From Dioscorea cayenensis subsp. rotundata (taxonomy: Eukaryota; Streptophyta; Magnoliopsida; Dioscoreales; Dioscoreaceae), in the NCBI RefSeq assembly GCF_009730915.1, contig NC_052489.1, forward strand, positions 26,157,916 through 26,221,915: 64,000 bases of DNA, read 5' to 3'. How positions within the stretch are numbered: the first letter of the stretch is position 1; every line of letters starts with the position of its first letter. Both the position numbers and the translations under genes were made by a program. Below the pieces are notes generated by a model that was not told where the DNA came from, searched no databases, and saw only the letters and a list, made by a program, of their open reading frames with translations. Shown in pieces: positions 23,432-34,548 of the stretch.

Positions 23432-24784
23432 TTCTACCAAAAACCAAAAAAAGATCACAAAAAACATCAACCAAGGCCATACATCCTAAATCGCAGCAGA
23501 AACAAGCAAGATCTACAGTAGAACGATTGAATTACCGAAAAAGAAGAAGCAAAGAGAAAGAGAACTCGATCCCGAAGAGATACTTCGCTAGGTTTTTCTT
23601 CAGACGATGAGGTCTCAACTATAAATAGAGAGAAGAAGGAGTAGCATTCGTCGAGGAACCACCGAAGTCTAAAACCACAAGTGTACTATTCTAACCCGCA
23701 TATTTTTATAATGAACGCCTTCTCTTCTTATATGCTTTCTTGGCTCGTTATGTTAGATGGTGCAATTATGAGAAATGAGCGTGTGGATAGGGGTGCTTTC
23801 TGTGTTCTTCCGGCTTTGGTATTTGACGGTGCTCCGCGGTTCTCGTTAATTCTATGGTCATGATCTTTTTAAGCTTAATTTTTTATTATTTTTGTGGATA
23901 ACTCCCTGAAAGTTCTTTATATTTGCAAAATACTCACAAACCTCCGGTTTTATAATGTGGTCGTCTCGTCCAACATACAAAGGTATAAAATTATAAAACT
24001 AAGGTACGATGGTAAAGTATTAAAAAAAATGGATTAAGATTTAGGTAGATATATTCTTTAGTTTTAACCATCTTTCTAATAAACAGAGTAGTAGGTATTT
24101 TTTTTTCTCAATTTAAAAGTTAAAGATTCAGATGTTATATCTAATTGGTTCATATATTTATAATATAAAAAAAAATTATTCAAAAATCATTTAATACCTT
24201 TTTATACTCTCCATAAAATTTAGAATATGTTTTTTTTCCCAAACCTTTACATGTATATACACTAACGGGGGTACATTATGCTAGTCCATAGATTAGTTAT
24301 GTAAATAATACAGTTATCATGAGATTTATAATAGCATTTGCAAATACACAAGATCCCAGGGAGCTACATGCAAAAATATAAGATAATATGCGTCGAAAGT
24401 CAACAATAGGGTTGAACATCACTTCGGATGGGAGTCATCGGGTTCGTGTGTATTTATTTATTTATTTAGAGTTATCGGGTTTACAAGTCTAGATCATGCC
24501 TGAAACCGTCACGATCACCGACCTTTCGTCACGTGACATGCGGGCGCGTGGGGTATCCGTGAGGATATTCGCTTTGATGCTTTTTAATTTAAGAATTGTT
24601 TTGTTTTAATCAAGACCTCAAAATAAATAATATTATTTAACTTAATTTAATAATTTGTTGCAATTTTCCTTAAAAAAATTGTGTATGATCACTAATATAA
24701 AATAAATTGACTTATAAGATCAATCAAAAGTAACTGCTTGAACTGTTGCGCCATTTGTTAAGTGTCAATATTTGTTTCAGATAT
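23432..24784. other. Upstream region of the mutase gene and AT-rich spacer
   Basis: The first 200 bp (to about 23640) should be 5' leader and core promoter, with purine-rich stretches. Beyond that is AT-rich DNA with T and A runs and a TTTA repeat near 24450. No gene recognised. Confidence 0.45.
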
Positions 24785-24792
24785 ATATTGTG

Positions 24793-25325
24793 TAAGGTTT
24801 TCAGACCCGGACCGAGCATCGATCAGAAAAATAATAAAAAATAAAAAAATAAAAAAATAATAAAAACATGAATTTTAAAAACTTAAGCCAATATTTTATA
24901 TAAATAAATATTGAAGTACACCATATTATAAATGTGAAATACACCAAATAACATAAGAATAAACTAATATAAAATTAATTGAGAAGCATAAAAATATTCA
25001 TAAGGAAATACACAACTAAAAAATTCATAAAAAAATTAAAATAAAAATATTCCCTTGGTCTCTCCCTTTCTTAGTTTTATAATTTTACATTATAACCCTC
25101 AAACATTAATATATTATAAAATAAAATAAAAATTAAAAAAAATGGTGCAAACCTGGGTTGATGACCCGGCCGGATCACCGGGTCACCGGTCCGATCGCTC
25201 GGGTTACCGGTTCAACCCCGGTTTTATCAAAATCCGGTTTTATATATTGAACCGGACCAGTTTTAAGGCCGGGTCCCGGTCAACCCGGTCCGATCGCCCG
25301 GTCCGGTTCGGATCTGAAAACACTG
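24793..25325. mobile_element. hAT-type miniature transposon (533 bp)
   Basis: An exact 8-bp flanking duplication ATATTGTG (24785-24792 and 25326-25333) is the hAT hallmark. The left end TAAGGTTTTCAGACCCGGAC pairs with the right end (minus strand) CAGTGTTTTCAGATCCGAAC. The interior is AT-rich, and the right side has many subterminal ACCGG/CCGGT motifs, likely transposase-binding repeats. No coding capacity, so non-autonomous. Confidence 0.85.
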
Positions 25326-25404
25326 ATATTGTGCACTGTGGGATACTTGAGTTCTAATTATGAGTGAGGGCATATCTTTTAAAGTATGAACAGTGATTTT
25401 GTAC

Positions 25405-25520
25405 AAGTGATCTTAGCATATTTATGTATGTGCGGACTCCACCTCCACTTATTCTGTTGAAACTTATGCACACTTGTACTTGTCTTAGGCTGCTCATCTT
25501 GACAAATAAAAAAAAAAAAT
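25405..25520 (+). mobile_element. SINE-like tail fragment, copy of 26640-26745
   Basis: ATGTGCGGACTCCACCTCC followed by ACTTATT and GCACACTTGTACTTG matches the 26.65-kb copy (GTGCACGGACCCCACCCCCA, ACTTATT, GCACACCCCTGATG), ending in CTTGACAAATAAAAAAA versus TTTGTCAAAAAAA. The tRNA-like head is missing. Confidence 0.6.
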
Positions 25521-26520
25521 TATGTAAGTGCGTGTGTCAAGATGAAATTAACCTTAATGCCCATCCATGCACCCTGCCAAATTCCAAAGAGGTCAGATTG
25601 CATGCTCAAGATCCTGGAGAAGGTTCATTTATCTATTTGAAATTATTCCTTGTGTGGCAGTGTTATTAATTTCTTATTCCAAATAATCTTATCATCTGCT
25701 CCTTGTTTTGCAAGGACCTGATCAAAGTTCTGTGTACGTAGTGGGGGAAAACTCATGCAGGCATGCTATGGAAGAGATTTTTATGCATCTTCATAATTCA
25801 TAAGGTGTCCTTTATCTTCATTTCTGAATATGCTGTTCTCTTATTTTTTTAATTTATAATAATCATGCCATGTGTGCATTCAATTGATTTTTTTTTTTAA
25901 ATTTTTTTTTTTATAAAAGCAGATAAGACACAAGATAGAACCTGAACTTCTGATTTGGAAGAAAAATGAATGATTACCAACTGTTTATTATAGGAATGGA
26001 CCGAATGGTCATCTAACTTAAGTCTAGTCCGAAGCCAGGGATGGATGGAAGAAAAGAAGAGCACTGAAGAATGGCTTGTAGACGCTGAATTCCTTTCTTT
26101 TAGGACTAATCTGGAGCTTACTTTTGTCACCCTTACCTCTAATTGCTAGTAGGCCTTTAATGTGAGTTTGCTTTTTGACCAGCCCAAGTTGGAGCAAAGA
26201 TGATCTTTGCCGTACATGATACTAGAAATGCTGTTCTCATTTGGTTGGCAGTCCATTACATTATGAAAGGACATTTTATTAAAATCAAAGAATTTTTTTT
26301 TAAAGAGTGGAAAATCAAAGATCCAATTGCCTTCTCTGTATGTTTTCTGTTTATTCATTCAATTATTTTTCTAGCAGGTTTAATTGCGTAAGGAGAAGAT
26401 AGTGATGGATATTCCGGTCATGCAGAATTCTGCAAAGCATTTAAGCAAAGAGGACCACCAGGTTAGCAGACATTGGTTACAAGTCATAGTTCAAATATAT
26501 TTTCTCTCTGGTCAACGACT
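25521..26520 (+). other. Intergenic with exon-like islands
   Basis: Short open, better-composed islands near 25540-25625, 25735-25790 and 26395-26462, some bounded by AG and GT, suggest a decayed gene or non-coding transcript on the plus strand. I recognise no family. Between them are T-rich and A-rich runs. Confidence 0.25.
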
Positions 26521-26524
26521 AAAT

Positions 26525-26750
26525 GGTTTATTAGTATACGGATCACCGATAGAGCTCTTCAGCAAGTGGTAAGAGTTTGATTCTCAGATGAGAGCACATT
26601 TCTGGGAGATATGAGTGGTGGTTGTATGGGGTGGTCTCAGCGTCCATATGTGCACGGACCCCACCCCCACTTATTTCACCGAAATTTGTGCACACCCCTG
26701 ATGATTTAGCAGGGTCTACGGACTTCCTGTTCCTTTTGTCAAAAAAATAT
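26525..26750 (+). mobile_element. tRNA-derived SINE candidate
   Basis: TCAGCAAGTGG fits an A box and GAGTTTGATTCTC a degenerate B box, spaced as in a tRNA-derived head. The body continues to GTGCACGGACCCCACC and ends in TTTTGTCAAAAAAA. It shares its body and tail with 25405-25520. Confidence 0.55.
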
Positions 26751-28107
26751 ATATATATTTCTCTCAGTTATCTTCAGGTCAAGCTAGCAGGCAAGTAGGA
26801 GGAATTAATGGTCATATACATATCGAAATTGGTAATGTTTGTTATGAGAAATTTGACTTCCTTAAAAGGGATTTATGAATGGATATGCATCTATTGCAGA
26901 GTAGCTGTCACTTTACCAATCAATTTCAAGGGGAAGCACCCTGGAAAGCACAGCTAGTGGTACAATTATATGCATGATTTATTCTCTTTTTTTTCCTTGC
27001 TGAATGTTTCTTTAAAATGATGAAGCTCCTGCTTTAAAAAGATATCTAAGAATACAATATCAACGCTGTCAGTTACTTGCTAGTTAAAAATAGGATTTGC
27101 ATCTTGTTCTCTCTTCTGAGAAATGATGCCTGACATTATGGAATAAGTGTCTTTAGCTGACATTATCATTGCAGAGTTTATGTGAATTTCTTTGATTATA
27201 CCTTCTAATTTTTTTACCAAGAGCGGAAAATAAGTACTTCAGCATTACTACATTGACCAGACCAATGAAATTCAACAATAAGACTTGCAGGCTTTGCATG
27301 TCTCATAGCTGTTACCAATGTGTGTCATTAGCTTGTTTTCAGGCCGGTAATTAAGTAACTTATGTTGTTGCTTTCTTTTTATTTTTTATTTTTATAAGAA
27401 ATTGGACAAACCACTAGTTACTATCTCAACGTATATGTGTATGTGCTAGTGTTATTGTCGATCTTTTTTAATGTGTTATCTATTTTGCAATACATTAGTG
27501 ATTTATCCAATTTTTTTTAAAAAAACAAAATATATATGCTTGTAAATACTAAATTAAGTTTTGAAACCACCTCCTCATCAACAGTATATAATAAACACTT
27601 TAAATATGATACTTGTACCAATAAAGTAATGTTTTTGACGTAAATAACCTTTTCTTTATGTTGTAGGCCCTTTTTTAATAATAATAACTACTATTGTTAT
27701 CACAAGCTACTCTGTTTTTTTGCCACACAAGACCTTTCATTTTGGGGAGTGTTTTACCAATTGTGACGACTGTATGATTTCTCAAATTCATCTTAATAGG
27801 AAATACGAAAAATCTCTATGGATTTAATTCCTTGTTCTGATCATGAACATACTAAACAAGAAAAAACTCTGCCTCTGTTCTAAAAAATATATATATATAT
27901 ATTTTGGGAAAGTTTTTTATAAGAGCAATATATGCTTACAAATACTTGATTGACCTTTTATCAGTGCACGGTTTATATAAAAAGAAAACCTTGTCACAAT
28001 ACATAAAAGGCACCAATATTAATTCATGATATAAATTTTTAATTTTCTAAAACTCCAGCCACGTACATGAGCACAAGAAGAGTCAATCCTTTCTCTTCTC
28101 AACGTTC
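26751..28107. other. Intergenic, AT-rich
   Basis: Two further exon-like islands (about 26770-26832 and 26895-26960) lie at the left. Near 27370-27415 is a short minus-strand LINE tail reading TAGTGGTTTGTCC then an A-rich run. A (TA)n tract lies near 27888. No gene recognised. Confidence 0.35.
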
Positions 28108-28134
28108 TCATCATCATCATCATCATCATCATCA
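28108..28134 (-). repeat. (TGA)9 tract holding the stop codon of the first LURP-one-related gene
   Basis: Nine TCA units on the plus strand are nine consecutive in-frame TGA codons for the gene ending here. The annotated stop is the first of them. Confidence 0.9.
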
Positions 28135-28914
28135 TCTGATCAATGAAAAGGATCCTTTAGATCCAAACATTTGTTCAAGAAGTACCACAACGGCCATAGC
28201 TACAGCAGACTCAAGCCCAGGCTGAACAACAAGCCGAAACACATCACCACCAAATCCAACCCCTCCAACAGCCTCTTTCCGCCGGATCTCCGCCACCAAC
28301 TGCCGCCTTTCATCATAAACCATACAACTCCGCTGTGAATACGACCCTTCCACACTGTATCCTCCAACTCCCCCCACACGTGTGGCATAAACTAACACAG
28401 ACTTTGACTGCAGTATGTTCATTTGTTTCTTCATTGACAGCCATGGCTTACAAGTCTCCTCCCCATTGTACACCAACCATTCATCACTCATACTTAATCT
28501 CTGTTATTAAACCAACACAGATACATATATATGTTAAAAAAACGAACTTAAGACTTGTATATATATATTTATATTCATGAATGATATAACAAAAGGTATA
28601 TATATATATATATATATGTGTGTGTGAAAGCTGTTGATGATGAGAAACTAATTAAACCAAACAATCACCTTTCGCCGGATGGTGAGAAGTGGTTTGCCGG
28701 CGGCGTCCATGAGCACAACCTCACGTGCGCATGTTGATGAATAGTTATCAACTCGGAAGACAAGGTTTCCTTTACAGTCAAAGACTGTGAAGCCGTTGCA
28801 GTTGAAGAGAAGTGACTTGCGCCACACTGTCAGGGAAGTTTCTGCAGTAGCTGGCTGGCGGTTGAATTCTCCGGACAATTCTTGTGCTCCGACATTAGGG
28901 TGCACCTTTGTCAT
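28132..28914 (-). CDS. LURP-one-related protein (first copy)
   Basis: Two exons, 28914-28669 and 28500-28132, give 204 aa with a phase-0 intron after codon 82. The family (LOR/DUF567, tubby-like fold) includes Arabidopsis LURP1, needed for basal defence against an oomycete; most members are uncharacterised. Family features seen: the first strand pairs LTVWRKSLLFNCNGFTVFD, GNLVFRVDNYS (the most conserved block), VVLMDAAGKPLLTIRRK, then in exon 2 EWLVYNGEE, a CMVYD/RRQLVAEIRRK block, and GGDVFRLVVQPGLESA leading into a hydrophobic C-terminal helix (VAMAVVVLLEQMF). That helix is the buried element of the tubby fold, not a proven membrane anchor. Same strand and layout as the copy at 39778-40554. 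A TATATATA stretch lies about 127 bp upstream of the ATG. No damage. Confidence 0.93.
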
Positions 28915-29829
28915 GACTTATAGGTTGGTTTCCGGCCGCCGGAGACCGGAGTAACGGTGGTGTTGAAGGTGTGGAAGAGATGAAGAACTTGTTGTTCTTT
29001 TGATGGTGTCTGTGGTGATGAAGAGAAGATGGTTTATTAGATATATATAGATGTTGTATGGTCTGAAATGCCCTTGGTGCGACGGTGAAATGGCAGTCAC
29101 GTGCGAGGGGTATGGTGAGGTAAGTGAGACTTTATGAAGATTTGAATGAAATTACTAATTGTTAATTAAGTTTAAGGGATTGAATTATATATTCTTAATT
29201 AGATTTATTGCTTTTTTTTTAAATTTATTTATAGTGGTGGTGTCTTTGCTTTGAAGGGAAATGAGTTTTTATGGACATGAGGAGTGCCACGTGGCATGGT
29301 GAAAGAGACTTACTAGTTTTATAATTTATAATTTATAATTTGATGGTACATATGATTCTAGTTTTTGAAGATTTTTATATTATAAAGATTAATTTAAAAA
29401 ATTAGATAAATTACTAATTTATTTAAAAAATAGAAATAAGACAACTAATAAAAAATACTGAATGAAAAAATACAGAGAGAAATTAATTTATCTTTTAAAA
29501 AAAAATTTGCAAAAAATTATGGCTAGACGGACTCGTTAAGCAAGTAAACAGATAGTAGGACGGTTTGGTGGGGTCCTCAACATCATGATAAATGGCTTTA
29601 TTGGATGATGAAGAGCTGGCTAATAAATAAATGGTGATCTTCGGGCTAGTCAATGGTGTGGAACATTTGGTATTATATTAACTAGCAACCCAAAGTCCCT
29701 ATCTATATGTATATATATAATATAATCTTGGGCTTTCCAATATATATATAATATAAACATACTATCACTTTTAAGAAAATTTAACTAAAGATAATTTTAA
29801 CAGAAAAAAAATGAACTAACGCTAAAATA

Positions 29830-29860
<31 letters not shown>

Positions 29861-30721
29861 ATTTATGAAACAACAAAATTAATTACACAAGGCTTATGAT
29901 AATTCAACTAGTTGTGTTAGTTTTTTTTAATAAATATGAATAAATTATAAATTTTTAATTACTGTTTTACTTGTTTTTTTTGGTTTATTTTTAATTAGTG
30001 GTTTGTTGTTGTTTTTTTCACTTCACTGTTGTTTCATGGAAGTTTTTTTGTATTATTTTCAATTTAATGGAAGTGATTAATTTATTTAAAAAAATCAGAA
30101 AGAAAATATTTATCATAACAAGTTAACAATTATTTTTTATTTTTTAGTTTTTCGATTCTTTAGTACGTTTTATGCAAGTGATATTTAAAAGGTACAAAGA
30201 ATTAACAAGATGCTCTCACAAAGGGTCAATTGTGAAGTTGCGGCAAAAGGCTAACAAAGCATAAGAATCTCTTTCACTGTCTTTCAATGTATACAAAATG
30301 GAATCAAATCAATATCTCCCACCAAAGTTAGTAAAATAAAATTGATATGATTATATTTATACATTTATATAAGTTTGTAGTGTAGTGGATGTAAGCCTCT
30401 GTAATTTGTAATTTGGAATTTGGAATTTGGAATTTGGAACTTGGAACTTGGAACTTGAGATGGTTGAATGGCACCGTCCCATCATCCAATGTTCATGCAT
30501 GCTTATAATTAATTATATGCTTTTTAAACTTTCGAGATAATAATGTCATGAGATTTTCATGAACCGTTTGTGTGGAGCACACTCCTTCCCACGCAATTAT
30601 CATTTCCCACATCACCAAAGATGATGTTTTACATGTTTCAAAATCCTGAATTATTTTACAAATATTTGATTTTTTTTCGTTGAAAATAAGCTTATTGAGT
30701 TTCATATATATTATTATTAGG
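28915..30721. other. Upstream region of the first LOR gene and AT-rich spacer
   Basis: Holds the promoter of the first LOR gene, an (AAT)n microsatellite (about 29837-29862) and a heptamer minisatellite (30408-30457). No gene seen. Confidence 0.45.
30408..30457 (+). repeat. Heptamer minisatellite (TTTGGAA)n
   Basis: About four TTTGGAA-type units followed by three CTTGGAA-type units in a row. The switch from T to C is shared by the last units, so the array grew from one changed unit. Confidence 0.8.
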
Positions 30722-31045
30722 TTTTTTTTTAATTAATAGATGACAAGCGCTCCTCATTTAATAGATTGTCAAAAAAATAAACAGGTGTAGAGGTGCATCG
30801 GTTACAATGACTAAGGAACCTTCTTGAAAAATCCTCTTAACCTACAACTTTAAAGGGGTTGGAACCATTATTTCTCTCACATGGGACTCACATTGAAGTC
30901 TGTTAATAGTACCATGAACAATATTGAACACGAGTATACATTACATTAACAATAAAAGAACAGTACTAGTGGGGGATGATTTGAACCCTTGCCTTCCCCT
31001 TTAGCACTCTTGTTCCATACCATTGAGGTATTTAATGGTTGACTA
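30722..31045 (-). mobile_element. tRNA-derived SINE, related to 57046-57274
   Basis: On the minus strand the head has TACCTCAATGG (A box) and GGGTTCAAATCAT (B box), then CCCCCACTAGTACTGTTC, a long body, and a tail GTCATCTATTAATT followed by an A run. Head, B-box surroundings and tail match the 57-kb copy. Flanks share a TATTATTATTA sequence, too simple to be decisive. Confidence 0.75.
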
Positions 31046-32418
31046 TTATTATTATATTAGCTTTTTACCATGTCAAAAATAATTTGAAAAAAATTTATTC
31101 ATTGTTTTAATAATTTTTTTTTGTATATAATAAATATCAGCACCATATTATTTTCAATGTAAACCTCATTTTGTTTTTGTTTTTAAAAAAAAAATTAAAT
31201 TAAATTTACCTCATTTTGTGAACAAACCAAAACAATCATATAAAATTTATAAAATTTTAAATTTATTTAAAAATATAAAAAAATTACGTTCTCATATAGT
31301 TGGTTGGTGAATAAGTAGCTTTCATGATGTTCACTTGGGGTGATATTTTTATGACATTATAAAGAATGAATTATGAATTATAAAAAAAAATAGGTAAATC
31401 ACATTCATTAAAATAAATTTTTAAAAAATATTTAAATCATAATTTTGAAACTATTTCTAGAATCTTCACAGCCGCACATAATATCGTAAATGCCTTATGA
31501 ATGTGACATTATAAGACATAAGATAATATTATTAATCTTTATTAAGCATCAAATGAGTTGTCTTCATCTTCTGAATCTAGTTGAACTTTAGCTAATCTTT
31601 TTTTAGCTTTGGATTATGGAATGTTAAAAAACAAATTAATATTGAGGTTAGGCCAGCTATTGGACAACTTGCATGCCAACCTTGTTATTGTCAATACTTT
31701 GAATTGGATATAAAAATAATTAATATTTGCAAACCTATGTCGTTCCATTGAACTATATATATATATAGACGGCTGAACCATTCCGTTTATTTATAATTAA
31801 TTCAATTTAGGAAATGTCAAAAGTCTAAAGTTTAATTAGCTAGCGTGCTTCGAATAATGTTTTATCTTTGAATTAATAAAAGAAAGCCGGTGGAAAATAT
31901 ATATAATTGTTGTTGCATTTTATAAATAAAAAACAAGGAGTTGTTTGGTGATGTTTTGGCGGGAAAAAAAACAAATAAAAAAAAATAAAACAAAACAAAA
32001 AATTATTTTCAATAAGGTTGCTAAAAAGAAAAATTAGTGGGTTAATGGAGTGGATTAATCCTTTTAAAGATATGATTATGCCTTACCATTAGAGAGACAA
32101 AATGATCATCTAAAGCTAATACATTGGGATCCCCATTGATCAAACATTTTGGTCCACTAACCTATCTTTTTTTTTTCTATAATACCAAGGGAATAATAAG
32201 CACTCTTGGTATGTTTTAAAAATAAATATATACATATTTTTTAATAAACATAAAAAAATAAAATACAACAATAACAATAACATGCCATAACTCCTAACTA
32301 TCAAGAGTTAGCCACATGAATCCATCATTTTCACATTGTTCTATATATTAATATGATCAGATATATTATTTTATAAATTAAGTTTATACTAAATATGTTT
32401 TTAAGTTACCTCTTTTTA
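31046..32418. other. Intergenic, AT-rich
   Basis: A/T homopolymer runs and short AT repeats only. No gene recognised. Confidence 0.4.
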
Positions 32419-32421
32419 TAA

Positions 32422-33229
32422 GGCCATCTCCAACCCAAAACTCTATATTTAGCGCTTCAGTACTCAAAAATACAGTTTCTACAGTGAAAGTTTCTCCGAC
32501 CATCATCTCTATTTTTAACTCTAAAATATAATATTTTAAGAATATTCTTTTTTATTTCATAATTTATATATTCATACTATCCACAATTTATATCGCTTAT
32601 AGTGTATGTTTTAAGATTATTTTCTATGTTTTTATTTTATCGCTTATGTAATTTTCGTTAATTTGATGAATTTATAATTCGCAAATTATTTTCTTTAATT
32701 TGATATGTCTTTATTAATTAAAAAATATAAAATTAAATTATAACTTATTAATTTAATTAAATTATAAAGTTATAAATATAAATTGTAAATAAATAAAACT
32801 AAAATTTAAAAAGAATTAAAAAACTGAAAATTAAAATAGAAATAAAAAATAAAATAAAATATATATAAATTTAAAATTTAAAAGAAAAATTAAAAACAAA
32901 ATTAAAAAAAGAATTAAAAACAGAAAATCAAAACCGAAAATCAAAACAAAAATAAAAAATAAAATAAAAAATATAAATTTAAAAATTAAAAGCAAAATTT
33001 AAAATAAAATTAAAAAAAGAATTTAAAAAAACTGAAAATCAAAACTGAAATTAAAAACAGAAATAAAAAATAAAATTAAAATTAAAATAACGGTGCTACA
33101 GTGCGCGTAATATCCTGCGCGTCACTGTAGCAAATTCTCATTTTGGCACCCAAAATAGCGCATGGTTGGAGATTTTGGACGCCAAATCCAACCCAGAACG
33201 TCGCATTTGACGCTGGGTTGGAGATGCCC
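32422..33229. mobile_element. PIF/Harbinger-like miniature transposon (808 bp)
   Basis: Ends are GGCCATCTCCAACCCA and, inverted, GGGCATCTCCAACCCA. The 3-bp TAA flanks both sides (32419-32421 and 33230-33232), the target duplication typical of PIF/Harbinger and Tourist-like elements. The interior is a long purine-rich run of AAATTAAAA / AAAATCAAAAC-type repeats with no coding capacity. Near both ends lie CTACAGTG-type motifs. Confidence 0.8.
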
Positions 33230-33232
33230 TAA

Positions 33233-33574
33233 CTCTCTACTTAAAAAGCTTCCATATAAATTACGGACATAGGTATCAATCATCTAAAATTATATCCACA
33301 CCATTTAATATATTTAATTTGATCTTAACTTATCAGTAATATTTCATTCCTAATATATTTTGAATAAACTTATTCATTAATCATTCTTTCATAACAACAT
33401 CTTGCATGCATCTCAATATTCTAACCCATACATCATAACTAATCTAATAATAAAAATTTAACTTTCAATTAAAAAACTATCCTAGCTACAAGCATGTAGA
33501 ACTCTATAATTTTATTTTATTTTTTTGAAAAATTCCATTCATGTTTTTATAAAAAAAATTATAAAATAGAGGAA
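33233..33574. other. Intergenic
   Basis: AT-rich spacer between the miniature element and a minus-strand LINE end. Nothing recognised. Confidence 0.4.
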
Positions 33575-34265
33575 ATAAATTACAATTTTTTTTTTAAAAA
33601 AGGGATTAACCACTTCAATTAAAATAAAGAAAAGATACAAACAGCGCCCACAATACACCGCCACTAGATAGGATAAGAGGAGGCTATAACAAAACCAAGA
33701 ACCACAAGAAGTGGAACCACAAAGAAGACACAGCAAAAGCGAGGCAACACAGCTGCCTCCAACACTCCACCCCACTGTTACCCCCTAGTGTGCAAATCAC
33801 GAGATTCACGACCACCCTCCAGTATCGGTACATCCCTTGAGCCCTCCACCAACGTACTATGAAACTCCAAGCTCCGTCTGATAGTCGACGAGTGCTCCTC
33901 CAATTTTGCTGTAGGACCCTCAGCAGCTGTAGAAATCCAAGATAATAACATTCGGTTAATTTTTAGGATAAGAGCATGTGCAGAGACAACAGTAGCATTA
34001 AACATGCAATCATTTCTAGCCAGCCAAATGTTTCACACAATCGACTTCACCACTGAGTCCCCAATATCTCTACAATCAGGTCTGACTAAAGATCTCCACC
34101 ATTAAGTAATCTACCGAAGTACCACCACAGTTGGGATGATCAACTAGCATGACATAGGACACAGGTAGCCGTAGGAAGCCGATTATGAAATTTATGAATT
34201 CACTTATTCCATCCGCTCATCCATGTTATATTATTTTTCCCCCCACATATTTCTCAATCCAAACA
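33575..34265 (-). mobile_element. 5'-truncated L1-like LINE, 3' end fragment
   Basis: On the minus strand: a decayed zinc-binding reading (LPTATCVLCH), then the conserved LINE C-terminal run (a frameshifted W-L-A-R-N-D-like block, MFNATVVSAHALILKINRML then LSWIS, EEHSSTIRRSLEFHSTLVEG), and a 3' end AATTGAAGTGGTTAATCCC followed by an A-rich tail. Closely similar to the 54.4-kb copy. Its 5' border is uncertain. Confidence 0.75.
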
Positions 34266-34491
34266 TGGAATTGATGTTTATTGAACATGATTTGGAGTAT
34301 GGTCCCATGAATGTCTGGTCTGGGTTCACCATCTCATGGCCCTCAAAGCACTAAAGTTCAAGTAATCATCAGACGGAGCATCTAATGGATGGCCATGACA
34401 GCTACATGGAACACCCTAGATCTCTATTTCTATAAATTATATCATGATTCTAAGATGATGCACGATAACATCAAACATAAAACACCTTTTT

Positions 34492-34496
<5 letters not shown>

Positions 34497-34545
<49 letters not shown>
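34497..34545. repeat. (TA)n microsatellite
   Basis: About 24 uninterrupted TA units. Confidence 0.95.

Positions 34546-34548
<3 letters not shown>

Noticed and set aside
25142-25357. 71-codon open frame
   Set aside because: Lies within the hAT miniature element's CCGGT-rich end.
34497-34545. (TA)n tract as a regulatory or origin element
   Set aside because: Ordinary microsatellite; many similar tracts in the window.
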